Assembly: GCF_017591425.1 (NCBI RefSeq)
Contig: NW_024465886.1
Coordinates: 900,501-964,500 of the forward strand
Direction of reading: 5' to 3'
Origin: Ochotona curzoniae
Lineage: Eukaryota > Chordata > Mammalia > Lagomorpha > Ochotonidae
DNA length: 64,000 bases
In this document: positions 52,291 to 64,000 of the stretch, one piece after another
Numbering within the stretch: position 1 is the first letter of the stretch
Layout: each line of letters opens with the position of its first letter
The notes under the pieces: model-generated
Told to the model about the DNA's origin: nothing
The model's database searches: none
The model's input: the letters and a program-made list of their open reading frames with translations, nothing else
Position numbers and translations under genes: made by a program

Positions 52291-52826
52291 ATAAACTTGT
52301 TTTAAAAAAAGATCCACTAATGGCATACTGCAATTTCAGTCTGCTTCAGGGAGGGAAAAGAGTGAATTCACACCGAGATGCAGATCATGAATTAAAGGCA
52401 TATTTTCTGAGAACAAAACTTAAGAAATAAGGGAAGGCAAAAAAGAACTACATCTTGCTATTCTACTGTTTGGTTCTGAGACATTAAAATGGATTTATTT
52501 TTAAATGACCTTTTGAAATGCTCAGTCAAGAAAACCAGAGGAAAAACAACTCCTGTCTAAAGTGAATCCTTGTAATGCTTTCTTGTATCCTGTAGTATTT
52601 CTGCTACACAGAAGGCAGTAGGGTGAAGAGTATCCTGTTGAATAGCTTGAAATAGCCAGAAGAGAGCACTTGGAGTGGTGTCATCCACAGGATGACAAAT
52701 GTGTGAGGGGACAGCTATAATATATATATGCTTCATATATGCATGTACTGACATGAGACACTATGCATAATTACATGTGAATTAAAAACAACGAGAAGTA
52801 CACGCACGCACTCGCAGCCAGGATGA

Positions 52827-53337
<511 letters not shown>

Positions 53338-53785
53338 TCAGGCTCCATAGCTCCTTAAACAGCTAAGACATGGCTCTTTCTGCCTTGGAGTTAATGAAGT
53401 ATGTGCAGCCAGCTTTTAGCGTCATTTCCTTCGGGAACTCAGCTGAAAGTCGCTGATTGCCTCCACCGAAAGGGTTGAGGGAACAGGTTTCCTGCAGGGA
53501 AGCGTTTCCACTGATGACGGGCTAGGGCTGGTGTTTCACCTTGGCTTGTGAACGGTGGCTCAGAGCTGTGCTTCGAGGCCTACGTTCTTACTGACACAGA
53601 GTTGGGTCTCATATGCTAGTCTGGACAAGTCAAAAATGGACACATACACACTCCCCAAGGAATGCTGGAAACATTGCTTTTTCTCAACTGTCCTCCAGAA
53701 GCTACTGGAACCTTCCTTCCATCCAAGTGAAATATCATCCAAGTACAGAATAATTAGCCTTAGGGCAAGCAGAAACAACTGGGGC

Positions 53786-53932
53786 TAACATTTACCAACC
53801 ACTGGCTCGATACCAGGCAGGGAACGCAGTCTGGATACATTAACTTGACTGATCCCTGCCCCTGTCCTGACAGATGAGCAAGCTCCAGCATGCTTCATCT
53901 GTAAATGAGAAACCAAGGCTCGGTAAATGAAA
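53786..53932 (+). mobile_element. MIR
   Basis: 'Ctaacatttaccaaccactggctcgataccaggcaggg' matches the MIR start 'ctaacatttattgagcgcttactatgtgccaggcac'. 'Tacattaacttgactgatccctgcc' and 'catctgtaaatgagaaaccaaggctcgg' match its core and 3' side. Confidence 0.65.
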
Positions 53933-54280
53933 AAACAGTGGTGTTTCATCTCAAATTGTCTCACTGAACCAGTGAAGCAGAATCCTGTGGCTGGATGCCC
54001 ATCAGGCCTTCACAAGGGGGCTCTGCTCTCAAAGGCAGCTGAGCTCAGCTGCTTTTCACAAAGGGTGGCAAGTCATCTGGAGAGATTGATTGGAGCAGGC
54101 AAAACCCTCTCCAGAAAACACACACAGAGACGTGGAAGCATTTCTGCAGCTTCCAGGTGAGAGAGCAGGCGCACGCGGATGAAGGCAGTGAGCCAAGGCT
54201 TCTCACTGTCGCAGATTTGGAGAGGATTCACTCATACACGTCACCAAAGCTGCTGTCACTGGGAGACTGTACTGGCCCGG

Positions 54281-54299
54281 AAGCGCCCCCTCGTGGTCG
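54281..54299 (-). promoter_or_regulatory. CTCF-binding motif
   Basis: The reverse strand reads CCACGAGGGGGCGC (54296 to 54283), which fits the core CTCF consensus CCASYAGRKGGCRS except G at the Y position. It lies in unique sequence with several CpGs, 1.3 kb into the intron. Binding is inferred from the motif only. Confidence 0.6.
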
Positions 54300-54828
54300 C
54301 CCTCCATCTTTCAGGAACATAGCTGACTGCGCAAGAGCCTGTTTGCTCCCCTCCCAGAGATGCACCTGACACCCTTGGCTTCTGTGGTTCACGGAAGGGA
54401 TTTTCCTCTGAGCCCCAGCAGTTGGCCATTGCTAACTTGGAAGCTTGCCGGAACCGGATTCTCTCCTCTCTGTTCCTCTGCTCAATGTGTCTGATGCTTT
54501 GTGTGCATTCCCAAGGCTGAGTCACTTGGTTCTAATTCAACTAGGATTTCAATCATTAGGGATGGTCCTTGTGGTCTTCCCTAGCTCATAGGACAACTGC
54601 AGGGAGCAAGGGAAGCAGTCTTTGTTTTCTTTACAAGTTTCAAACAACATCCAAGTTCCCTGCTTCCTTTAACATATTTGACACGGTAATCCTTCATTAG
54701 TTAACTACTTCCAGTTTGAGTCATATGCTCTCACCACATTCATGGTGCTATTTGACAAACAGAAATGCTCAGATTTAATAAGTTGAACTTATCAGCCCTA
54801 GGACAATGTTGAGCCTAGTCCTCAGGTG

Positions 54829-55226
54829 CCATGTCCCCATGAGAGGCCGGCCCTGTGTGGACAGCGGTGCCACGTCCCCATGAGAGGCCCTGTGTGGACA
54901 GCGGTGCCACGTCCCCAAGAGAGGCCCTGTGTGGACAGCGGTGCCACCTCCCCATGAGAGGCCCTGTGTGGACAGCGGTGCTACGTCCCCATGAGAGGCC
55001 GGCCCTGTGTGGACAGTGGTGCCACGTCCCCATGAGAGGCCGGCCCTGTGTGGACAGTGGTGCCACGTCCCCATGAGAGGCCGGCCCTGTGTGGACAGTG
55101 GTGCCACGTCCCCATGAGAGGCCCTGTGTGGACAGTGGTGCCACATCCCCATGAGAGGCCGGCCCTGTGTGGACAGTGGTGCCACGTCCCCATGAGAGGC
55201 CGGCCCTGTGTGGACAGTGGTGCCAC
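54829..55226. repeat. 37/41-bp minisatellite, 10 units
   Basis: Units anchored on GTCCCC at 54833, 54874, 54911, 54948, 54985, 55026, 55067, 55108, 55145 and 55186. Two unit lengths alternate irregularly (41, 37, 37, 37, 41, 41, 41, 37, 41), depending on a 4-bp GGCC duplication. The first units have ACAGCGG and the later ones ACAGTGG, so the array grew in at least two blocks. Confidence 0.97.
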
Positions 55227-55589
55227 ACTCACAGGACTGTGTCCTGGAGACACAGTTTCCCAGAGCTGAATTGTACACCCCACTCGCAGCTTCAGCCTGT
55301 CAAGTTGCTGCAGACATTTGGAAATTGAACTAATGGATATATGGGAATTCAGTGAAAAAATTCCCATTCTTTATTTTGTTTCTACTTCTTGCTTAATTAA
55401 CTATTCCCTCTACTCTAATACCGAGATGATGTTGTCTGTTTTCTTCTACGATGTGTCTGGTGTCGCCTTTCACAATCTGTAAACCAACAAGACCTGATTT
55501 TTGCAGCTCACGTGAGAGCTCCCTCTGGATGCCACACTGATACTGCGCCAGTTACTCAGTGGTCATTACCTGAAGCTTTGTTCTCAGCC

Positions 55590-55613
55590 TTTTTTTTTTT
55601 TTTTTTTTTTTTT
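55590..55613. repeat. Poly-T tract (24 T)
   Basis: An uninterrupted homopolymer. It may be the reversed A-tail of an old retroelement, but no body is clear beside it. Confidence 0.9.
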
Positions 55614-55675
55614 GCTTCCTGCCATTTTGTACAAACTTTTAGTTCCCCCCATGACTAATTTGTCCTTAAAATTCT

Positions 55676-55850
55676 GTCCTTTATTATTATTGGAGAGGCA
55701 GAGAGAGACAAACGCCACAGCAGCCCTCATTGAGCTGAATCATTGCTGATCACATGGGTGAAGAAACCCAGGTGACTGCCCGCCCCCGGGTGCACACCAA
55801 CCTAAGCAGGAACAGTTCTTGAACCCAAGTAATTTAATATGGAACATACA
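55676..55850 (-). mobile_element. Old SINE fragment, C-SINE-like
   Basis: TTTATTATTATTGGAGAGGCAGAGAGAGA is the reversed 3' end. The rest is strongly diverged, with 'cttgaacccaagtaattt' in the reversed B-box position. Confidence 0.45.
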
Positions 55851-55904
55851 CATCCCAACTGGCATTTTAGGTTCCATTTTTCTAATAAGGCAATTACTTC
55901 CTGT

Positions 55905-56080
55905 GGTGTTTTAGTTCATCTGAGAGGCAGAGAGACACAGGGATCTTCTATTGTATTTCCTACAAAATGTCTCTAATGGACAGACAGGCAGTGAGGACGG
56001 AGGCTTGAACTTGGGAACTCAGTCCAGGTCTTGCACACAAATGGCAGGGCTCCAACTAGCTGAGCTAACACTGCTGCTTT
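55905..56080 (-). mobile_element. Old SINE fragment, C-SINE-like
   Basis: 'Ttcatctgagaggcagagagacacagggatcttctattg' fits the reversed 3' half. 'Ggcttgaacttgggaactcagtccagg' and 'ctagctgagctaacactgctgc' fit the reversed middle and head. Confidence 0.5.
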
Positions 56081-56965
56081 CCAACGTACATATAAACAAC
56101 GAGCTACAACTGAGGGAATCCAGAACTCCAATCCCAAGATCCTCATGGGATGAAGGCATCCCACGCAGCATCTTGATCGCTGGGACAAGTGTCTGTCCCG
56201 ATTCCGTCAGCTTTTTTCTTTATGTATTTTGAGATAGTAGGCTTAAACTTCCAAGCTAGCTGTATTTCCTAGTGAATTATTTTTCTGTCACTGGTCTGTG
56301 ACATTGTTGAGTCCTCACAACACCTTTCCCTTGCATTTCAGTTCACTTACTGCTAAAACACTCGTGTCTTCTTCTAGTTGATGCATCACTAGGGTGGAAA
56401 TTTTCCATTCAACTTGCTCCAACTTATCTGTACTGTGTTAATACGCAAATTTTTAAAACTGGCATATAGCTTTTGTGAATATCCTATTATTGTTTTTAAA
56501 TGTAGCTTGAGTCTATTTGTATATATTCTGTGGTACTTACATGGAATTAATGCTTTACCCACGTATTTATTCAGTAATACAGCCCCACGGGGTCTGAGTC
56601 TTTCATGCCAGCACCTCCCCCCTTTCACTGCTCATACAACTCCTGTTGGCTCCAACCAGAAGCTGTCCTTAAATTACGCACACACGTGATTTCTGCTCTT
56701 AACTTTTCCCTCCCATCTCCATGACCATCGTTTTGATTTGCAATTGGATGCCTCATCAGATGGCCTCATTGCTGTTTCAAGTGTTACACATTCATCCATG
56801 AGCAGAGCCAGCCCCTGCCTTCCAAGCCCCACACTGCTGCTCCTCTCTCCGTCAGGACTGCTTGGGCTCCTGCATTTGCTCAGGACCCATTTCCCCAACC
56901 CATCGTTACCAGGATGCTGTGGTTTCCTTCGGGCCAGGTCTCTCACATTAGCCTTCGCTTTTTAA

Positions 56966-57195
56966 AGTATTTATTTTCATCTACGTGAATGAATAAATTA
57001 GAGGGAGACAGAGGCAAACAGACAGAGAGGGAGAGAGGAAACCTTTCTAATCACTGGGTTAATTCTCCAGTGGCCACAACAGCTCGGGCAGGATCAGACC
57101 TAAACCAGGAGTGACGCTGTCCAGCTCTCCCATTGAGTCATCTTATGCTTCATCCAAGATGACCCAGCCCTCCAGTATGGGATGCAGGTATCTCA
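56966..57195 (-). mobile_element. Old lagomorph C-SINE fragment
   Basis: Starts with reversed tail AAAGTATTTATTTTCATCTACGTG, then a purine-rich GACAGAGAGGGAGAGAGG and 'cagtggccacaacagctcgggc'. The head side is unclear. Confidence 0.5.
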
Positions 57196-59136
57196 AGCAG
57201 TGGTTTATTCCACCATTCCACAATAACTGTGCTCTCTGATTCTAAAAACCACCGGCTTCATTCTGGTCCATTTTGTTCAGAAGCACCAATGCAATGAGTC
57301 CCTGCCTGAGGCCAGGAAGGGACCATCATTCTCTCTTTCTCTTCCGAGCTGTTGGACTAACTCTCACAGGCTTTGTCATAGGAACCAGCTCTGAGCTTGT
57401 CACTTCCTTGCTCAGGTAGCTTATAGGACTTCCATTTGTTTTAATTAGTACCTAAACTCTTCCTTGTTGCTGTTGCGCTTGAAGCCCCCCAACAGCCTCT
57501 ATCACTTTCCCCTTGATCTTCCTGATTCCGGATATTGCTGCCGTTCTCCTCTCTGCCGTTTGTACTCAATTCTTACACAACTGCAAGCATGCAGTGTGAT
57601 CCAACTGAGACATCTCATAATTATTGACTATTATTTTCAACAGCAAGATGTATAGTGTCATCTTACAGTTGCCTCACAGCCTGTGTCTAAGCTGTTCATT
57701 GGTGGAAGCTACTATGCATCACTGACAAAATGGGTTTTTATGTGTAACTTCTGCTGTGTTTAATAGTTAAAATAATCTGGCTTAAACAGTAAATGAAACA
57801 TTTGTCAACGACTGGCAATACATAAATTAATAATGTCCACTTGACCTACATCTGGATCAAATGGACTTTATTACATAAATGAAACAGTCAAATGTCAAAC
57901 GTTTCCAATAAAGATGAAATGAACTTATATTTACAGTTAAATATTTAATAAAGTCAAACACATTATTAAATTATTTCTTAAAGCAAGTTTCTAAAGTATT
58001 GATCCAGCTATACTCATAACCAAAGTATAAAATTTTTAAATAGCTTTCTGATCATCATGTGATAAAAGATCAACTCAATTTTGTTACCCTTCTGGTTGTT
58101 GTTTATGGGAGGTTGTTAGCATCTTTCAGCCTTTACGGCCTGGTAGCAGGGGCTTCCTACCTACTTTCCTACATTCTCCTTGACTCCAACACAAAGAGGC
58201 AAACATGGCAACTGTATGTCATCGTATGTGGCTGCACTCCATCCTCAGGGTACACAGAACCCTCCTTTCAGACAACGTGCTCTCTGTACAAAGAGCATTC
58301 CTGACTTCTGCTCATTCCGACCCTATTTTTTCTTACCAAGAATATTGTTGCCGTTCAAGTGCTAACTGCGTCTCTGTCTTACATCCCCGTATAATCCATC
58401 CTACACATGGCAGAGGTTGAGTCTTCTGTGAAGGCACATGTCAGGTCCGTGGCAGATGTGTAAGTTTCTTTGCCTGCTTATTTGATTTGAAATAGTTCAT
58501 TAAAATGGAAAAGCCATCCAAAGCTTACTGGTCAGAGAAAAGTGGGCCATGAACAGAATGTGACCCACAGGCAAAGATTTGCCAGCCGCTTGCTGCAGCT
58601 CAGAGCCAACCAGGGCACTCCTTTTTAACATGTAGTACAGTACCCTGCATGCAGTTCCAATCTTAAATCCCATTACTCCTTTAAGGACTCTTCAACCAAC
58701 CAACTAACCAAACTGATTTCCTTGATGGCATTGTTACAACTTTCTTCTATTTTTTTTAATTTTCCTGTGCTTTCAAGCTTGGGGCATTTTCCAACTGTAA
58801 TCAACTGCCACACTGATGTATGCCTGGAATAGCCTTAGTGGATTTTTTTTTAATGTGTAATGCCTCATTTTGATAAATCTCTGACTTGCCATGTAAGGTC
58901 TCAAGATCTGAATCTGTCCGATTCACTGTGTTTTTCCCATGCATTTAGCCTCCCTAATCATGCTTAGGACCAAAGCAGACACATAGCAGATACTTGATAA
59001 ATCCTTAATGAATGACTGAATGTATAGATTTAGTTAAATGTGTATTAGTGAGGATGACATATACTCAGCATCCATACATTTCTTTAAAATTTCTACCAGC
59101 CTAGAGCTACTTTTCCTTAGGTAGTTAGAGATTTGG

Positions 59137-59155
59137 TTTTTTTTTTTTTTTTTTT
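59137..59155. repeat. Poly-T tract (19 T)
   Basis: Homopolymer followed by GAGCCACCTGCTTAAGTG. It may be the reversed tail of a small retroelement whose body (to about 59250) contains 'ggcaatcgaacctggtgatt', a reversed B-box-like string. Confidence 0.8.
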
Positions 59156-60245
59156 GAGCCACCTGCTTAAGTGATTGCACTGCTGGGAGGCAATCGAACC
59201 TGGTGATTATAGAGACCAAGCCCTAGAGTCTACACCTAACTGGGTGCCACCTGTGACTCCATCATGCCTGTGGCTGAACTACATCAAGCCCAGGGTCCCC
59301 CACATTAAAACAGCAGGGTAATACGTTCGCTAGAATCTGCCGTCTTTGTGGCATCCTCGAGTTACATAAAGGCTCTACTTGGATCTTTTCCCACCAATAT
59401 GAGACAAAAAGCAACAATGCCCAAATGTTCTGAGTGGTCTGAGAGTTTGATTTGCCCTGCATCCAATGCAAGGCTAAGAATCACATGGTTCCCATCCTGT
59501 TTGTGAGGATCCCATACTCCAGGGCTCATCAACCTCCTTTAAACACTGGATAACAGATGGCAGTTATCTGTGCTGTGCAGCCAGGTCTCTGCACACCTAA
59601 CTGCTCTGTTTTCCAATGCCAGGACACTCAGTTCTCTTGTAAAGGCAACATTGAAGACTGTTCCACCCTACTAATTACAACGTTTTAAGGTGAAAGCTAG
59701 AATGATGACTTACAGTATTATATCGTAACTTAGGGCATCTATCAATTACAAATAATTTTGAAACACATCTACACAAATTTAACCTGAAGATTAAGTAATA
59801 TTTTTGATACCACTTATCATTTAGCATATCAAATAGACAGTATAATTTAAATTCCCTTCTGCAATGTTCCCAAGTTAAAAGACCAAATCTAGAAATCGAT
59901 ATGTGTATCAAAATAAACTTTAAGGCTGCTGATTATTTATTTAAATCAAAAAATCAAAATAATTCTAATGCAAACACAAAATGCCACATTGCTTTACAAA
60001 ATATGCCAGCTCTTCAATAGAAAGGACAGTTTTACAAAGTCAAGAGGCCTACAAAGGTTCCATTTCCTATTAAAAAGTGCTCAATTCTCTAAGAAAAACC
60101 AGTTGTTTTAACATAAGAAATCAAATTATAATTCTGAATAATACTAACACTCAATTCCTAGAAAAACTTTAGACAGCTTGATAACATCTAAAATTTTTCC
60201 CACAAGCTTCATCTTTCACAAGCCTTCCATATACTCCTCTTGTTA

Positions 60246-60550
60246 TTTTTTATTTATTATTGGAAAGACAGAGTCATAGAAAGGGAGAGAGAATGAGAGA
60301 GAGAGAGTGGGGGGCGCCCATCTTCTGGCTCGCTCCCCAAACAGCTTCAAGGCCTGAGGCTGAGTCAGGTCCAAGCCAGAAGCCAAGAGCTTCATCTTCA
60401 TCTCCCAAATGGGTAGCAGTAGCCCAAACACCAAAGCCACCCTTGCTACCCTTCCTGTGCATCAGCAGAAACTGAGCAGCCAGGACAACGCAGAGCTCCA
60501 ACGAGGGATGCCGGCCTTGGAGGAGCAGCTCGCACAGCACTGGCCTTAAC
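60246..60550 (-). mobile_element. Lagomorph C-SINE, intermediate age
   Basis: Reversed order complete: TTTTTATTTATTATTGGAAAGACAGAGTC, a GA-rich tract, 'gctcgctccccaaac', 'gccagaagccaagagcttcatc', 'tcccaaatgggtagcag' and reversed head ending GCACTGGCC near 60545. Confidence 0.7.
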
Positions 60551-61644
60551 CTTCTTATACAGCCATCAAACATGCTCCCACTGAACAAGATTACTCTGTT
60601 CTTCAGAAATGATACCCACATCTTTCATACAGTATGCCTTTACTTATAAAAAACTTACTTTCTTCACGTGAGTTATTTTAGTTTTATTTACCAAATGTTA
60701 AAAATGTTTAATTCCTAGGAACATTAGCTTCTGATTAAAACTTAAGCACCAATTTTAAACTGCATTATGTCATTTTCATACCATTTCTTTGTTATCAAAC
60801 GTTAAGTTAGGAAACCAACATACTATCTATTTGGTTTTTTTCTATATATTACCAAATAAACAAAAAAACACTGGCTTAAGGAGTTGAGCCAGCCATTTAC
60901 AGGTGGCGACGCAGGTGCAGCTCTTAACAATCAGTGATTTTCTGGATTTTTCTCATCTATGCTCAGTGCGTGCCTCCACTGGTTTCTCCTAGGACACTCC
61001 AGAAGGGAAAAAATGCCATATCTATGACATGTCATAGGTTTTCGATGGACAGAGTTCCTTAATATTCTCACGTCGGTCAAAACATGTTGCTTATTTTTCC
61101 AAGAACCCAGTGAACAGCCGCCTTCTCTTTGTGAAAATTGGTAGCAGCCTGCCCCGGTCATGGAAGGCACCTGCAATTCTCCCATTAAGCACAATCACGT
61201 TTATTCTTAGACCTTTCTCGAATACACAACAAAAGTCACAATGACTGGAAGAAGTAAGCTTCTGTATTTTTAACTTACTTAAAACTACCTCCCATCTCTT
61301 AGGTACCTACTGCTTAATTCACCACTTAGCTCCACCTTCAGCCAACCGAACGATGCCCACAATAAGATCATCCACAAACTTCCGTGCATTTATATTCACC
61401 TGTTCACTTGCTTACTAAATAAAACCGGCATTGTAGGAGTTCAGGAAATGCCCTGCCAAGCATACCGTGGTAATATACCGGTTAAGACCGATTTTGAAAA
61501 ACAAACTGGAAAACAGAAAAATGGAATCCTGCATTTCCTCAAAACACACTTGATGTTCTTCTCCTAAAAACTAAACTACCAAGAACTGAAAAGTTAGAAA
61601 GGAGAGGCGACTCGCTCGCCACCCGCAGACAGACCTCATCACGC

Positions 61645-61675
61645 CTCGTTCTTCTCGTTCTTCTCGTTCTTCTCG
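61645..61675. repeat. 9-bp (CTCGTTCTT)n repeat, three units
   Basis: Three exact nonamers plus CTCG. On the - strand they read AAGAACGAG and give an Arg/Thr or Lys/Asn/Glu repeat in the small ORF that begins at 61742. Confidence 0.9.
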
Positions 61676-61735
61676 GGCCCGTGTGTCTCCCCACAGCACA
61701 TTCTGCCCAGGGCTTCTGACCTGGTGCTGCTCTCT

Positions 61736-61786
61736 CCGCCATCTTACTCGTTTCAACAGCAGGCTTGGGTCGAAGAAGCCCCGCCC
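61736..61786 (-). promoter_or_regulatory. GC-box and YY1-like block (promoter-like), antisense
   Basis: Reading the - strand, GGGCGGGGC (61786-61778) is a canonical Sp1 GC-box. About 32 bp further is AAGATGGCGG (61745-61736), which matches the YY1 motif and a well-placed ATG. A 67-codon ORF starts at that ATG. The arrangement is typical of housekeeping promoters or of the 5' end of a retrocopy. There is no proof of transcription. Confidence 0.4.
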
Positions 61787-62091
61787 TTTCCTTGATCAGC
61801 CCATTACCCTAAGTGAGCCTTAGCTGTGTTCTATTTGTAGGCAGACTGTAAGCCCAAGCCCCTTTAGCGGCTAATAGAGAGAGGGATAGGGGGCCCAGCT
61901 GAGACACAGCAGTCCCAATCGTTCCTGTGAGCTTGTGGTGATCTGTGCCGCCTCTTTCCCAGTGCCAAAAGGAGACACCCCGACACACACAGGCAGACTT
62001 CCTTTCCAACACCGCGTCCGAGTAGGCAGCAGTAGGGGCAGTGTTGTCATCTAACCTCTGAGATGCCTGCATTGCCTCTTGGAGTGCCCGC

Positions 62092-62265
62092 ATTCAGTCA
62101 CCGTTCGTGCAGACCTCAGAAACCAGGATGCTCCTACAGGGGACTGGCTTGGGTTTCGGCTGCCAGCTTTGGCCTGCTCCAGACCCAGGTCATTGAGGGG
62201 ATCTGAGGGGTGTATCAGTAGGTAGGAATTATCCATCCCCCATTTCTGTCTTTCAAATTAATATT
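62092..62265 (+). mobile_element. Old C-SINE 3' fragment (weak)
   Basis: 'Gctcctacaggggactggcttgggtttcggctgcc' and the end TTTCTGTCTTTCAAATTAATATTTT resemble the 3' half of a sense C-SINE. No head is seen. Confidence 0.4.
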
Positions 62266-64000
62266 TTGGAAGTAAAAATAATGAGTTAGAGCAAGCAGGA
62301 AGCTGCCCTACCCAGACCCGGGACAAACAGCACATGTCCCTTGCAGCATTGGGATGCCTCTCGTTACTGTTGTAAGCCTAGGATTTTAAAGAAGGCATAG
62401 AGGTGTTTAAGCAGCATGCCCCGGCAAGCTCAGGGCTCGGCTTCACTAGACTTCTCTGCCTCCTCGTTCAGTTTTTTCCAAACTCTACGCATTAGTGTAA
62501 AAATGCATCACATTATTTGAGAGTTGTTTTTTTTTTTTTTATACCCAGGCCCCACAAGCGATTCAAACTTCCTCATGATAGCCACCTACATTGCAACTTA
62601 CATCTAGTATGGTTCACTCATCTTTTTAAAAACAAAGTGCGCATACAATACATTTTTACGTAGCACATCCACTGGAATTCCACATGAGAGAATTCCAGAC
62701 ACTGGACCCTGTTCAGTTTGTGTGTGATCCGGGCAACCATCGGAAAACCCTGACAGACCCGAGCTCAGTACCCACCATAGGTCACGCATCCTCTCACAGG
62801 AGAAACTAACCCTGCATGAGTTCTGGAAAGCAGAGTTCCAGACTCCCTGATTCCAGGTGAACTCATTCTGGGAATCTTACTACTGCTGCCAGACACGGTC
62901 AGATGCTGAGGCCTCCCCTGGGGAACTCACTCTGCTTTACTTCCAAAACCAACTCCAATGAAGAATTTGCTCATAACACACAGCCATGGAACTTTGAAAT
63001 CTTAGAAATACAGCAACACAAAGGGGGCATCACAACTCAGGGATACCTTGGCCTTGTTACCTGGTGCTTCTGGCATGACTGGGGCTCCACCTCAGACCCT
63101 GAAAACTACACCAACATGTTGAAAGGACAAATTGCTTACACTTATGCAATTTAGAAGAGCTTGGGCAGGGGGGTTTGGGGGTAGAATCTGGCAGTGTCTC
63201 AAACCACAACACGTTCTGAGAATGCCAGCCAATATGATAAGACAGCATTCACAGAAAAACAAAGACATAAAGTGCAGCTTCCTTGCCTACAGCCCCGTCG
63301 GTCTGAGTAGATTTGTTACAGCTTGACTCATTAATTGGTTACAGTTTAATTACTTAATTGACCACAGTACCTCCTGCAAACAACCAAAGTTCAGTCACCA
63401 TGATTAAACTACTGGTTTGCTCCATCAGGCCTAGCCTCAACGTGCAGTACGCAGTATACATTCGCAACTGTTGCTTAACACCAGTGACCACACAAGCTTC
63501 TCTCACGGTCACGAGAGGCAGCCTTTTACAACTGAGAAAGGACTTTTTAGGCCATCTTTCACTGCTTTTCCAGGGGTAGCAGCAACGGTTAACTCAGCAG
63601 CAGAAAGCTGAAACTCAAATCATATAGGATCCTGGTATTCCAGGCAACCGCTTTGCTTATCATAGCACACACCAGCTCCTTAACCAGTGTTGCAACTACC
63701 ACACCAGATGTGTTCTCCCACTGTCCTAGTTTGAAGGGAAACCAAAAGCAAAGGCATGGACTCTCTAGAGAATGGTGGAATTACATTTCTTTTTGGCTAC
63801 TTCCCACCAACCAGGTTCCAACTTGGGTGAAAGTCAGGTGCCCTGCCCAAGGGAGAGCACGAATCCCAGCTCTCAGCCCCGCAGGTAGGGGCAGGCTGAC
63901 CTGAGCCAAGAAGTGGCGTGTGATCAGCCTGGCTGCCTGCCTGCTTCCAAGGGCGCCTGGATCAGTTTTACCTGGTGACGGGCAAAACCAAACAATCAAA

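Noticed and set aside
54775..55367. ORFs of 128-167 codons rich in His and Gly on the - strand
   Set aside because: They are translations of the 37/41-bp minisatellite. Unit length changes switch the frame, and no coding evidence exists.
53340..64000. Next TRPM3 exon (expected to begin with residues like ITVFRMGSEG)
   Set aside because: I looked for this in the forward frames and found no such peptide. The intron continues beyond the window.

Overview
The window is the interior of one mammalian gene and not a compact genome. Five short exons on the + strand, with canonical splice sites and compatible phases, join into 270 uninterrupted codons of the N-terminal melastatin-homology region of TRPM3, a TRP-family cation channel. 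A microRNA hairpin whose two mature arms read as miR-204-5p and miR-204-3p lies near the middle of the 23.8-kb intron between exons 3 and 4 of the window. This is where miR-204 sits in other vertebrates, and it settles TRPM3 against its paralogues (TRPM1 hosts miR-211). The gene's promoter, first exons, channel pore and 3' end all lie outside the window.

The organism is a lagomorph. The window is full of tRNA-derived C-type SINEs ending in an A-rich AATAAATCTTT-like tail, the hallmark repeat of rabbits, hares and pikas. The exact form of the young copies (head GGCCCGGCGCGGTGG) looks more like pika (Ochotona) than rabbit. That finer call rests on memory of the consensus sequences and is an inference.

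Layout: 1-7871 is the end of an upstream intron, with two young C-SINEs and a 48-bp minisatellite. 7872-8085 is exon 1 of the window. 8086-11145 is an intron holding a (TGCC)n tract and three crowded SINEs. 11146-11270 is exon 2. 11271-19810 is an intron with an antisense L1 3' end, a large pyrimidine microsatellite and a young SINE with clear target-site duplications. 19811-19982 is exon 3. 19983-43804 is the large intron with miR-204 at 31990-32099, directly abutting a G-rich minisatellite. 43805-43979 is exon 4. 43980-52849 is an intron rich in old SINEs and MIRs. 52850-52973 is exon 5. 52974-64000 is the start of a further intron that opens with a 73-bp minisatellite beginning at the splice donor itself, followed by a near-perfect CTCF motif, a 37/41-bp minisatellite and a promoter-like GC-box/YY1 block on the - strand.

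No prokaryotic genes, CRISPR arrays, viruses or new multi-gene systems are present. The most unusual content is four minisatellite arrays in one gene segment, two of them touching functional elements (the miR-204 precursor and the exon 5 donor), plus the CTCF motif. Almost all other open reading frames are chance ORFs in introns or follow from repeat periods divisible by three.
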